From the NCBI GenBank assembly GCA_025617745.1, contig CM046869.1, positions 10,249,168 to 10,313,167 on the forward strand: 64,000 nucleotides of DNA. The letters are read 5' to 3'. How positions within the stretch are numbered: the first letter of the stretch is position 1; each line of letters opens with the position of its first letter. This document shows positions 12,216 through 23,027 of this stretch, piece after piece. Position numbers and translations under genes: made by a program. The notes below the pieces were generated by a model, which had not been told where the DNA came from, searched no databases, and was given only the letters and a program-made list of their open reading frames with translations. Source of the DNA: Heliocidaris erythrogramma. Taxonomy: Eukaryota; Echinodermata; Echinoidea; Camarodonta; Echinometridae.

Positions 12216-12733
12216 TGATTCAGTTTCACTTGAACAGCTCTAGTGTGAAGATAATAAGAATACTTCTGGTAGTAATAACTCTTAAGAACTTTTGGGTCAA
12301 TGATAAAACTAGGAACTAACATCTACATTGACTCTACGTCATTTTGTGCAAATGAACATTAACTTTCAAAAATCAATATCTAATGAAGTGCAATGAAGCT
12401 CTACATAGAATACTGAAGATAGATTCCAGTTGTGGGAATGATTACAAAATAAATCCACAGAGATTTCAATAAAATTACATGTTAGTGCTAAAAAGTGGTT
12501 GTGTGGAGGCGCGTGATTGGTCATTCATGCCAAAAATCTATTCTCTTAGCCAATCAGGATGCAGGATAGATGAATGGATATAGGGCTTTTTGCAAGAAAA
12601 GTGTTTTGGATTTAGGGCCTTTTGAAAGAAAACATAATTTTCATCTCATTTTTTAACAAACTTCCTGAAACTTTTAGAAGTTGAAATATAGCCAGTTTGA
12701 TGCACATGGTGAATGTCTATTAAAGGAGAATGA

Positions 12734-13293
12734 AACCCTGGGAAATATCCATTTTAATGAAAAGATAGTAAAGAGAGAAGCAATTTAAAAAAAGTTCCAT
12801 CAAAATCGGTTAAGAAATGAAAAAGTTGTGAAAGTTTGAAAAGTCTCGATTTACTTTCTATGGCGATCCTCAAATTGGCTATTTGCTTCAATGTGGCAGG
12901 TTTTTGTGGACAACTCTCCATATGTTTTGTACACAAAATTTCATATTTTCTCCATTATCTCTAAAGATGCTACTTGTCTCTTTGTGACCTCAACATAATG
13001 TTGTGTAAAATACATTTTACCATGATATACATAGAGCTAAAAAAGAGACGAGCTGCACCTTGAGAGATAATGGAGAAAATCTGAAATTTTGTGTACAAAA
13101 CATATGGAGAGTTGTCCACAAAAACCTGCCACATTGAAGCAAATAGCCAATTTGAGGATCGCCATAGAAAGTAAATCGAGACTTTTCAAACTTTCACAAC
13201 TTTTTCATTTCTTAACCGATTTTGATGGAACTTTTTTTAAATTGCTTCTCTCTTTACTATCTTTTCATTAAAATGGATATTTCCCCAGGGTTT
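12734..13293. repeat. 560-bp near-perfect palindrome nested in the TIR element
   Basis: The arms 12734-12972 and about 13057-13293 are almost exact inverted complements, starting aaaccctgg and ending ccagggttt, with a loop of about 85 bp. Because the arms are the same, both strands show an identical 60-codon frame. That frame is a by-product of the palindrome. No target duplication is evident. It is probably a MITE or foldback that jumped into the larger element. Confidence 0.85.
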
Positions 13294-13499
13294 GCCATAT
13301 CATAAAAAATGGATTTAGGGCCTTTTGCAAGTAAGCTCTTCAAATACAGTTTCTAACATTATTTAGTTCAAAATAATATAACTCACGTCCAAAATCATCT
13401 TTAGAATGTATGAGTTCGCTCGGAAATTCGCAGTCATCTCATGTTGAGTGCTGAGCAGCAGTGTATTGTTGTATCGTAAGCCCGTCTATTATGGTTCGA

Positions 13500-14030
13500 T
13501 GGATATACAATCGCGTCGCATGCATTGAGCTAGCTAGCTAGCGCGCGCTTGCGTTGAGATTGCACCGCAGTCTGGTGGGTGCTGCTCCTACATGGTAAAC
13601 TAATCACAAAGCGGACTATAATACAAATCGTACGTACGTATCGCGGACCTCTATTGAACATACCCATTTTCCTATTTTCCTATTTTCTTACGTGGGTTCC
13701 CCCGGTGAGAGCTACAGAGTCTGCACTACGTACCGTTCGCCGGATCGACGCACGCGCAATCGTCGTCTGATTCGGTCGACGGCGAGGCAAAGCATGCGGG
13801 CCAATAGGAGTTGGTCGTTCAGGAGATCGCTCACCTGCTGCCAACGCGACGTCGTCGTGCAACGCGAAGGCGACGTTGCACATGCGGGCGGCCAGGCCGA
13901 CCGGTCGGGACGGAAGGCGGCTCGCGGCGGGCAGCGGGAAAACATTTTATAGAGTCCATCGGACCCCCTCCTGCAGCGCGTGCAAAGTCAATCGGGGCGG
14001 GCGCGGGACCCCCTGCGTGGCCTTAGCGAA
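13500..14030. other. CpG- and GC-rich segment, copy 1
   Basis: This stretch stands out against AT-rich surroundings, with many CG dinucleotides and motifs such as gcgcgcgctt, cgacgtcgtcg and gaccggtcgggacgg. It lies about 450 bp beyond the stop codon of copy B and about 6.5 kb upstream of copy A. It recurs at 27520-27589 plus 32324-32760, where a LINE splits it. Overlapping ORFs of 60-85 codons exist on both strands, but arginine-rich frames are expected from the composition. It could be a promoter or exon of an unseen transcript; I cannot show this. Confidence 0.5.
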
Positions 14031-14474
14031 TTAATTATATTAGATAAGAAGAATCGTCATCATCATCACCATAATCATAATCATGAATACATATTCATAT
14101 TTATGTACAATATATAATTTTAAAAAATTTACTTTTCTGTCGTAAAACCTGGGGGGATGATTGTACACACCATCCCCCCGCTATCTACGCCCCTGATTGG
14201 GGCACATTAAAAGCTCAAGGAGATTGCATGTCTTTGGGGGGGGGGGGGGGGGCGGATAGGGGGTGACCAGCGATAAACGGGAAATAGGGTGCTTACTGTT
14301 CCCCCTTTTTATTTATTTGGGGTAATAGCATGGTAACAACAACTCTTTTCGACATCTCTATATGCAGCGGAATGCCTGACTTCGTACATTTCGACGTGTC
14401 CTTTTAATAGCTTGAGGCAGTTTTAACTGATTTTCCGTCGTTCCACTCCTGCCATGATCATGTTAAGCATACTA
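14031..14474. other. 3' flank of copy B with G tract
   Basis: Contains a short atc-rich repeat (14052-14090), a G run near 14236-14252, and the segment gataaacgggaaatagggtgc that resembles one arm of the foldback at 3355-3823. It is shared with the 3' flanks of copies A, C and D. No gene is visible. Confidence 0.5.
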
Positions 14475-15628
14475 TTATATCTCACTTTTAGGCAGTTTAC
14501 GCTTGGCAGCATAGTAGGAAGAAACGGTTGCACCAACAGAGCTGGCTGTCACGCATAGCGCACCAATGGCCTTCAAGATGTTTGGGGTAACACCGAAAAA
14601 GGCATAGTCCAGGACAAAAGTGAAAAAGACCCCCGTGGTTGAGATGACGGCAACCACCGCAGCGTTCTCCGTCTGGAGTGAGAAGGTGATGGTCATGATC
14701 TGAAGATAGCCCATGACGCAGATAGCTAGGACCATGAGACGATCAGCTCCACAACGCGGGATGGACCAGTCGTTGAGAGCGCTCACCAGTGAGGCACTTC
14801 CCAAGAAGCCAATGCAGCCGTAAGAAAAGGTGATAAGTTGGGCGTGGATCTTGTCCTTGAATCGGCCAAGCATCCGGAGCGTAATATATACCACAGACAT
14901 AAACATAGCAGCAGTAAAAGCCGCGAGTAATCCAAATAAAGAGTTTTCGCCGTTGCTGCTACCAACAAGACCCCAAAGATGAATGCTGGCTGCACAACAA
15001 GTACAACACCGACCACACTGATGCAACATGATAAGGTGATGGGGATGGAACAAGTCTCCTTTAAGCAAATGCACGCGAATATACAAGTGATAAGTGTGGA
15101 GCTCTGTATGATACACTCGACAGTGGAGATGTCCAGCTGTTGGAGGGCATAGTAAGCGCAGATCCCGCATGCAGTACCCACGGTACCTCTGATGATAATG
15201 AGTCCCCAAGCTTTCAGAGGCAAGCAATATGATACTCTGTGTCTGTGGCGTACGAGATTGGGTCCCGTACACAGAACGAGAGTAAATGAGCGGTAGAGCA
15301 TGATTTGATTAGGGGACACTCCTCCTGATAAAAGCTTGATGATCAATGAAACGAATGACGTTAAAATCGAGAATGCGAGAGCCCAAAGTATTCCCCTTCG
15401 TTGGACAACCACCTTGCAGATTCTGGTCAATATGCGTGCCTGTGGCTGTCCTTCAGGGTACCCCTCAGACGCATTATCACTGCAGAGAGTATCCGGGTCA
15501 TCTTCTCTCTGCTCAGCAAACGGAGATGGGCCTACCTGCTGACGGGGTCTGATCCCATCTTTAAGATGACTGTCTGACAGCAAATAATTTTTAACCACTT
15601 TACCAAGCGTTACTCCCTGGTGCTCCAT
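14475..15628 (-). pseudogene. SLC35G1-like transporter copy B, frameshifted
   Basis: The reading frame matches copies A, C and D along its whole length but is 1,154 bases long, one short of 1,155. At 14971-14974 the plus strand has four C where the other copies have five. This shifts the frame after the QPAFIFG motif (about residue 219). The N-terminal half (five membrane segments) stays open from 15628, and the C-terminal half is open in another frame down to 14475. A sequencing error in a homopolymer is possible. Its 5' half resembles copy C and its 3' half copy D. Confidence 0.85.
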
Positions 15629-16485
15629 GTTGTATCGACAAGTCTGGATCGAGTATTTTTACTCACATCAATATACAACTGTCATTTGAGCTGCGTCCAA
15701 TGAATCCAATGTTGCCTTTCTGCCAGCTTCCAGTCCCAGTGCTTTAACTTCAAGCTCAACAATGATGAGATGTTTTTCTTTTGACGGATTCCTTGAAGAT
15801 CGCGCAATACTGAAGTTAATTGTATGATAATCTTTCCCTCTTGAAACAAATTGCCATTGTTTTTATTGATTGGAGATGATAGCATTGTGATCGACCAAAC
15901 TTTCGGTGCCGATCTTATCTGATAAGCATTTATCTTTGCTGCAGGATCAGGAAATCTCCAATGACATTAGACTTTTTGATGGCGAATCCTTTTCCTTTAT
16001 TGCCCACGAGCACAGGACACAATACTACTCTACTCTGACAATTTAAGGAAGCAACTGTCGACTTTGACACTTTTCATGTTATTATCCTAAAAATTGAAAC
16101 TAACAAAAAAAAAAAAATTATTCTTGAAAGGTAAAACGTGGACAGGCGTTCATGAGTAAACAATCAATATACATTTACTTTGAATGTCAAAATTTCTGTT
16201 TTGGAGCATTTTCCCACTAATTTTTGATAAATTCTAAGTTGCAGTTGCTTCCTTTTATCAGAGATAGTCGAGTTACTTTTGTAATGACCTATCCAGTATC
16301 GAGGTAGTGCACGTAATCGTGTAAGAAGTTCATCAGTGATACAGCTGTTTATCAAAACATTGTCAAGCTATCGTTCAGTTACCATTGTTTAATTTGATGT
16401 GGGTATACCACTGATGAAAGAGAGGACAAGAAGGATAAAATAAACGAAGTAGGAGATGGAATGGGATAGAATAATTGCCAGTGGG
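15629..16485. other. 5' flank of copy B, no gene seen
   Basis: This is homologous to the upstream flanks of the other copies and includes ttttcttttgacggattcc and an A run near 16106-16118. It shares the variant ccagtcccagtgctttaac with the flank of copy C, whereas A and D share the shorter ccagcgctttaac. Confidence 0.5.
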
Positions 16486-16490
16486 TTGAA

Positions 16491-16722
16491 TAGACCTGTT
16501 TACTAAGTTATTCAAATTTTATGCATACTTTTGAAACAAAGGTTGTTCTTGACAACGTGAAAGCTTGCCAGAGGCTTGTCAGACATAGCAACATGTAATG
16601 TATGCAATCTGGATTCCAAGTATTGTAGTTCATCCATTAATAACAGGTTAATGAAATACCTCGTTACTAGGTCCCCAAGAAAGAAACATCCCTAAATTTG
16701 GATCACTTAGTAAACAGGTCTA
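16491..16722. mobile_element. 232-bp MITE after copy B
   Basis: Terminal inverted repeats tagacctgtttactaagt and acttagtaaacaggtcta bound the element. It is flanked by TTGAA on both sides (16486-16490 and 16723-16727), a likely 5-bp target duplication. A close copy follows transporter C at 23913-24143. Copy A lacks it at the equivalent position, where gttgaa is followed by other sequence. Confidence 0.85.
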
Positions 16723-17823
16723 TTGAAAGGAAAAATGGAAGGAAAAGCAATTAAACAATTTAACTATAATAAACTGCCGCATTTTTCACTTGCTCACAAT
16801 ACTTACACTTTAGAAAAAATGAAATTTAGATAAGAGAGTTTAGACACCTGTCGAAATTGTGCCCGTAAGCCTATGATCCTATAGCTGGCCATGGAGAATA
16901 GTGGTTATATTTTGTGACACAATGAAAACTAGTGACATTCCACATAATAATACATGCTCTGAGCAGATATGAAATGAACCATTTCTCGTTTCCAACTTCC
17001 AAGTGTTCTTAATGACCAATTACGATATCCTTTGGAGGATCATTAGAGGTAAAGCAGCTTCCGGCTTGAAAGTTTCATCGACTTCAGGAGTATAAAATAG
17101 CTTCGCGAAACTGCCGCAATAATAATGTGCATTTAGTTTACGACAAAATAGGTTTCTTGCATTAACAATTGTAGATCCAGTTTTCTATGCACCCCCCCCC
17201 CCCCGTGTCATAGGAGGGGGACGCAGTCAGACAAGGAAAATATGTTAATAATGCAAGGGCGAAAGTTCATCGAGTTGGTGGTGGTGGTGGTGGGGGGGGG
17301 GGGGGGGGGGCTTATAGTATCAATTTTCCACGTCGCCCCCCCCCCCTCAGTATTTCATTTTCGCTACGGGAAAGGCGGGGGATATAGGCACTATATGTTC
17401 AACATATTTCTGAAACAAGTCCAAAGGAGAAAGATTATTATATTTTTAAAGAGTCATAAAGAGGTTTTAAACATTAATAGGCCTAACTAGGGTCATCAAT
17501 TCACGGAGCACACGTTTTTGCTTGGGGTGAGGGGGGGGGGGGGGGGGTGGGGGTAGGGGGAGCGGGCAGCGTGTAAAGCAGGATATAATATTTGGACCGG
17601 GAATTACGTGCCCCCGGCCTGGATCCGCCACTGCTTCAGAATTAATTCAAACAACAGAAAGATTCAAATTCATTCAAATGCGATTCAGATAGGCCTATTT
17701 GCAAATTATGTGCCCCGCAACAATAGGTGCATCCTTGGGATCGAGCTATTGGGGTATACATTATAAAAATTTAAGATTGCATTCCCTTTTTTCCTCTCTC
17801 TTTTTCTTTCTTGTTCTTTGGAT

Positions 17824-19589
17824 GGGGGGGCACCCGGTATAAAAGGAAATAGGGACCTACTATTCCCCATTTATTTGGGTTAAGGGGGGGGGGGCATATC
17901 TCATTGAGACCTGTACATCATCCGCGTAAACACGAAAACGGATAAAAAGGGTACTTTTCAGCAAGAGGCGCGTAACCCGGGTTACGATGTTAGGGCATCA
18001 AAACAGCTAAAAACTAGAAAGGCCGTCAAAGGCGGCAGACCCACGCCTTAACCCAATAGGTTTTGTTTTGTTGCGATTATTTTTGTAAGCAGTAGCCATT
18101 CAAAGGGGATAACAAGAGGCACATCTCCCCCCCCCCAAAAAAAAAAAAAAAAACTTTTGCCATAATCCAGGTCATAGCTTTGTGTGTCCCCACCCTTGAA
18201 AAAATTCTTCTGAAAAAGATATTTTATTATTGAAACATCCCTCCCCTAAAAGTAATTGATTAGACATGTCAGAGAGCGTGGCGTGATGAGAAAAAAAATG
18301 TTAGCAATTTGTATTCAGTGTTCAGTGACATGTCAGTGTGTTAGTAAATGTATTCATGTTCTATCTTTACATTGCAATTCGGGTTGTTGTTTTGTTTTCA
18401 TCGGGCTTGGATAAAATAAATATGACGACAAAAGAAGTTGGATCTCGACTTCAAAATGACGTGCATGCGAGGAACAGAGCTTATTCACTCATTAAACTAC
18501 AGTCAACCCCAGGGCACTTCGCGACAGTGCTGTGTATATACGTACACAGCGATCAACCACTCACTCAGATCAACACACGCGAGTGCGATAGACACTCACG
18601 TCGAAGAAACTCACCAGATTTTCACCCAAAACAATTAAAATCACGTACTACACGTCCACCAGGATAAAATAAATCACAAAAACTTCCAAAACAAAGTGGA
18701 AAGAACCGGGGAAAATAAACAGAAATGCACAGAAGATAAGAAATAGAGGAGAAATTAGACGTGCTAGGCTATACGAATACCGTATACCTAGCCGCTTTCG
18801 ATTTCGCAACGAGAGTACAGTTCGAGTGCAAAAAATCCCTTGTTGCTGGGATACGTTGCTTTGAATATTCATTGCAGGCTCGTACGGATTTGAAGTGAAA
18901 TGGCAAATAATGGGTCTAAAAGTCTTCTAAAATTCATAAACCTGAAATAGACTTTTGGTGAGAAGAAGTAATGAATGTTTTGATTGGCCCAAATATTTCT
19001 GCATCTGCAGGCGAAGTTTGGGGTCATCAATCTTTCTAGTTTCTTTCCTGTCACTCTCTGAACTGAAGTTCCTATACTTTACTACAGGGTCAAAAGTTCA
19101 AGGTCACACAGAATGTGCAGGGGTCAACCAATCATCACCAAAATCTAATCGATTCTTTCCTGTCACTTTCTGAACATTCCCTGAAAATTTGGTGCAAATC
19201 CGTTCACCCGTTCTCTTGTTATCTTGTACACAAACAAACAAACAAACAAACAAACAAACAAAAAAAAAAAAAAAAAAACAAACATACGGAGCCCTTTACA
19301 TAACCCTGCCGATTTCATCGGCGTGGGTAAAAATTAAGAAAAAGGGTATCAAACTCAGAGGTGATAAGAAGAAGATTGACGGAAATCGCCGATTAGGGTG
19401 TAAAAATCAGAGATGTTAGACGGGTTTCCCTGTTTAGGGTATCAAAACTACTCCTACTGCAATCCCGGTTAGGGTGCTTTTCAGAAAGTGATTTACGCGG
19501 ATGATGTCTCAATGAGACATGCGGAATAAAAGGCGGAATAGTAGGCCCCCTATTTCATTTTATACCGGGTGTCACCCCCCCCCCCCCCC
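17824..19589. repeat. Foldback element bounded by G and C runs, second copy with nested insertion
   Basis: The arms match those at 3355-3823: the left arm starts at the G run 17824 with cacccggtataaaa and the right arm ends with ttataccgggtgtc and a C run at 19574-19589. The centre is expanded by an insertion of about 1.3 kb (about 18013-19335) lacking in the first copy. Confidence 0.75.
18013..19335. mobile_element. Non-autonomous element with CAAA microsatellite and hairpin ends (Helentron-associated-like)
   Basis: Alignment with the uninterrupted copy (about 3550-3562) bounds the insert. Near its start are actaga, a hairpin gccgtcaaaggcggc and gacccacgcc. Near its end are (CAAA)n with an A run (19231-19278), a hairpin gccgatttcatcggc and ggcgtgggt, complementary to the start. 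A separate element at 35281-36606 has the same plan: actaga, hairpin, complementary subterminal motif, core repeats, tetranucleotide tract. This resembles pearl/HINE-type elements known from bivalves and insects. Assignment is by analogy. A 109-codon frame inside is not supported. Confidence 0.55.
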
Positions 19590-19629
19590 GGGTAACACCA
19601 CCTCTCTTTAAAATCGCTGTGTTTTTTTA

Positions 19630-21740
19630 ACAGCTATATCATGCTAAGTACACCTGTACTTGTCTTTTTGAGGGCAAACTTGTGTATCAAAATCATGAAT
19701 AATATTGTTACTTTATCTTTATCTTTATAGATGTAATATAAATGGATTTTTTTTGTACAGCCTATAATCATGATCAATGTGAAGTGCTATATACAGAAAA
19801 GTGACATAGTACGCAGATATGTATTGAAACAAGTCATTTATCTGGATATTATTCTGTGTTGGAGACAATAATTGCTTTACTATTATATTCCAGCTGTAAT
19901 ACAAATTACTTTCTGATCAAAGGCCTACGAGGCGCGCGGGGAGGCCTCTTCCAAAAATGTTTGAACTACCAATATTTGGTAACTGTTACCTCATATGCGA
20001 GTAGTAAGGTGGCTCTCTGTATTGGTAAATATTGGTGACGAAATATAAAACTACTTTCGAAAAATAAACTCGAGACAATTTCAATAGCCCTGTCTGTCTC
20101 CTTTAGAAATGTGCGAATATTACAATCGCGTATTACATAATCCGAACCTGATTTCTATGGGCACTACAATAGGCCTTTGAAATTGCCCTTGAGTTTATTT
20201 TTCGTAAGTATGTCTTTATCGTGTTATTATTAGATTTCGACCAAATTTTTCACTTCCTCGCAAAACTTACACAATGCCACAATGGAAAATTGATATTTGC
20301 GTGAGAGAGTTATTAGCCCGTGTCGACGTTGTGCCCGTAAGCCCATGATCTTCGTCTTTGGGGGATTAGTGGTTACATTTTGTGAAACAATAAAAACTAG
20401 TGATGATCCACAATACAATAATACATACTCTACACCTGCCAATATTTTCCCATAACTTGTACAGAGGTTTTCTTTTCATATGACTATTTACGATTCCATT
20501 TGGGAGGATCATCGAGGTAAAAAGCAACTTCAAACTTAAAAGTTTCATGGCTTTAGTGGAGTATGTTTTTCGCATAACTGCCCCAATATACTAGTATATT
20601 TCAAAATAAAAGTACCGCACCAACAGTGGCAAATCAAGTCAGACTTTCGGATAGATACAATGCAAGAGCATAAGATCATCGAGTTAGAAGGGGGCAGGGA
20701 GGCGCTTATATACTATCTGTTTTCGACATCCACCCCCTTCTCTCTCTCCCATTCATTTTTGTTGTGTTCATCGTACATACCTCTGAAGCAAATCCAAAGG
20801 AGAAAGGTTATTATATTTTCTAAGACTCGATCATAATGAGGTTTTAGAAATAATTGGCCTAAATAGGGATATCAATTCAGCATGGGGCACACGCAGGCAA
20901 AGGAGGTGGGGGGGGGGGGGTAGCGTGTAAAGCAGTATAACATTGAGATTGGGGACCACGTGGCACCTATTCTCCGCCCCTGGATCCGCCACTGCTTAAA
21001 GATTGGCTGAATTAAGCAGAAAAATCTATACCGAACTGAATATTCCCATTCATTCAAATGTGATGCAGATGGGCCTATTTCCATATTGCGCCTCGCAATC
21101 CTTGGGATAAAAAGCTCAAGGAGATTGCATGTCTTTGGGTAGCCTTTTGACAAGGCCCTCGTGACTTGGTTATTTTTTTCGGCAAGTAAGCTTGGCTGCC
21201 TAACAAGACTAGTCGCCCAGCCCGGTGAATGCGCAATCGAGACGTGAGTCGCGAGGGCCTTTTGGAACCTGGCCTGTATTTCTTAAGCTATCCTAAGTTG
21301 TTCCTAGCCAATCAGCGAACGTATCTTCGCATGACGTCAGCATAAATTTGGTATATGCAAATTCGCCTTCATCTCGAGCTAGCTCGCTCATGGAAAGCAA
21401 GCCCCGCAGATACCGTTGTGATTGGTCGATAATCATCGGTAGGCGTGTTAGCATACGAATGTCAACTCGTGAATAATTCATATCGGACGATGGAAACCCA
21501 GGTTCCAAAAGGCCTCGCGACTAAAGTTGCTCGATCGCCCGTTCACCCGGGCCGTGTTGATTCTTTTCGTCGCCGGCTAGTCTCATCTCAGGCACAGCAT
21601 GACGAGGAAAATAGCCAGGTCACGAGGCCTTGTCAAAAGGCTAGTCTTTGGGGGGGGGGGGGGGGGTGACCAGCGATAAACGGGAAATAGGGTGCTTACT
21701 GTTCCCCCTTTTATTTGGGGTAATATCATGGTAACAACAA
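19630..21740. repeat. Old 2-kb repeat unit R2, block 2 copy
   Basis: This corresponds to 3868-5480 of block 1 with small indels, and it includes the MULE-like insertion at 21140-21643. No conserved coding frame is seen. G tracts occur near 20907-20920 and 21651-21666. Confidence 0.6.
21140..21643. mobile_element. 504-bp foldback element with 9-bp target duplication (MULE-like)
   Basis: Ends are tagccttttgacaagg and ccttgtcaaaaggcta. Both arms extend inward for about 130 bp as imperfect inverted repeats, to ccttttggaacctgg and caggttccaaaagg. GTCTTTGGG flanks both sides (21131-21139 and 21644-21652); copies B and D have a single gtctttggg at the matching position. A 9-bp duplication with long inverted repeats fits Mutator-like elements. 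The central 230 bp has ccaatcag (21308), tgacgtca (21332), atgcaaat (21355) and attgg (21421). No transposase is present. Confidence 0.85.
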
Positions 21741-21872
21741 CTCTTTTCGACATCTCTATATGCAGCGGAATGTCTGACTTTGTACATTTCGACGTGTCCT
21801 TTTAATAGCTAGATGCAGTTTTAACTGATTTTCCGTCGCTCCACTCCTGCCATGTTCATGTTAAGCATACTA

Positions 21873-23027
21873 TTATATCTCATTTTCAGTCATTTTACGC
21901 TTGGCAGCATAGTAGGAAGAAACAGTTGCACCAACAGAGCTGGCTGTCACGCATAGTGCACCAATGGCCTTCCAGATGTTTGGGGTAACGCCGAAAAAGG
22001 CATAGTCCATGACAAAAGTGAAAAATACCCCCGTGGTTGATATGACGGCAACCACTGCAGCGTTCTCCGTCTGGAGTGAGAAGGTGATGGTCATGATCTG
22101 AAGATAGCCCATGACGCAGATAGCTAGGACCATGAGACGATCAGCTCCACAACGCGGGATGGACCAGTCGTTGAGGGCGCTCACCAGTGAGGCACATCCC
22201 AAGAAGCCAATGCAGCCGTAAGAAAAGGTGATAAGTTGGGCGTGGATCTTGTCCTTGAATCGACCAAGCATCCGGAGCGTAATATATATCAGAGACGAAA
22301 ACATAGCAGCAGTGAAAGCCGCGAGTAATCCAAATAAAGAGTTTTCGCCGTTGCTGCTACCAACAAGACCCCCAAAGATGAATGCTGGCTGCACAACAAG
22401 TACAACACCGACCACACTGATGCAACATGATAAAGTGATGGGGATGGAACAAGTCTCCTTTAAGCAAATGCACGCGAATATACAAGTGATGAGTGTGGAG
22501 CTCTGTACGATACACCTGACAGTGGAGATGTCCAGCTGTTGGAGGGCATAGTAAGCGCAGGTCGCGCATACAGTACCCGCGACACCTCTGATGATAATGA
22601 GTCCCCAAGCTTTCAAAGGCAAGCGATATGATACTCTGTGTCTGTGGCGTACGAGATTGGGTCCCGTACACAGAACGAGAGTAAATGAGCGGTAGAGCAT
22701 GATTTGATTAGGGGACACTCCTCCTGATAAAAGCTTGATGATCAATGAAACGAATGACGTTAAAATCGAGAATGCGAGAGCCCAAAGTATTCCCCTTCGT
22801 TGGACAACCACTTTGCAGATTCTGGTCAATATGCGTGTCTGTGGCTGTCCTTCAGGGTACCCCTCAGATGCATTATCACTGCAGTGAGTATCCGGGTCAT
22901 CTTCTCTCTGCTCAGCAAACGGAGATGGGCCTACCTGCTGACGGGGTCTGATCCCATCTTTAAGATGACTGTCTGACAGCAAATAATTTTTAACCACTTT
23001 ACCAAGCGTTACTCCCTGGTGCTCCAT
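21873..23027 (-). CDS. SLC35G1-like EamA-family transporter, copy C
   Basis: This intact single-exon gene encodes 384 residues with the same layout as copy A: a polar N-terminus of about 75 residues, then ten membrane segments in two EamA halves. All family marks are kept (ICLKE, QPAFIFGG, WSIPRCGADRL, GALCVTASSVGA). Distinct residues include GVAGTVCATCAYYAL in segment 3, FVMDYAFFG with NIWK after it, and the C-terminus KMTENEI. Its N-terminal variants (IRPRQQ, EDDPDT, ILTRICKV) agree with copy B and its C-terminal ones with copy A. The start ATG has the same AACATGG context. The substrate cannot be inferred. Confidence 0.9.
   Translation of the reverse strand: MEHQGVTLGKVVKNYLLSDSHLKDGIRPRQQVGPSPFAEQREDDPDTHCSDNASEGYPEGQPQTRILTRICKVVVQRRGILWALAFSILTSFVSLIIKLLSGGVSPNQIMLYRSFTLVLCTGPNLVRHRHRVSYRLPLKAWGLIIIRGVAGTVCATCAYYALQQLDISTVRCIVQSSTLITCIFACICLKETCSIPITLSCCISVVGVVLVVQPAFIFGGLVGSSNGENSLFGLLAAFTAAMFSSLIYITLRMLGRFKDKIHAQLITFSYGCIGFLGCASLVSALNDWSIPRCGADRLMVLAICVMGYLQIMTITFSLQTENAAVVAVISTTGVFFTFVMDYAFFGVTPNIWKAIGALCVTASSVGATVSSYYAAKRKMTENEI

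Larger units (their letters stand above)
11178..13341. mobile_element. 2.16-kb TIR element with 4-bp target duplication
   Basis: Left and right ends form imperfect inverted repeats of about 35 bp (gaagagttttcttgcaaaag and complement of cttttgcaagtaagctcttc, continuing through the ggccctaaatcca motif). AAAT flanks both sides (11174-11177 and 13342-13345). Block 2 has the empty site with a single AAAT at 27333-27336. Internal copies of the terminal motif occur near 11392-11440 and 12585-12635. It also holds a trinucleotide repeat and a nested palindrome. No transposase ORF is visible, so it is non-autonomous. The superfamily is not clear. Confidence 0.85.
2270..16756. repeat. Segmental duplication, block 1 (carries transporter copies A and B)
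   Basis: Sequence from 2270 onwards (aatttaactataataaactg) restarts at 16757 and the order of landmarks is then repeated: two 2-kb repeat units, a transporter, an AT-rich spacer with GA repeats, a CpG-rich segment, and a second transporter. Block 1 has insertions absent from block 2 at 5502-5710 and 11178-13341. The boundary at 16756/16757 follows directly after a small MITE. Confidence 0.8.

Noticed and set aside
11914-12243. 109-codon Ile-rich frame
   Set aside because: Translation of a CAT/ATC microsatellite.
12754-13271. Two identical 60-codon frames on opposite strands
   Set aside because: They are the two arms of one palindrome read on each strand, with no family resemblance.
13712-14026. 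Arg/Pro-rich frames in the CpG-rich segment, also seen at 32464-32760
   Set aside because: Conservation is explained by the block duplication; open frames on both strands follow from GC-rich composition, and no domain is recognisable.
14475-15272. Copy B second frame as a separate gene with its own N-terminus
   Set aside because: Its first part is the transporter read out of frame; only the section after the lost base matches the family.
18338-18667. 109-codon frame inside the nested element
   Set aside because: No domain or motif, absent in other copies, and lies in a non-autonomous element.
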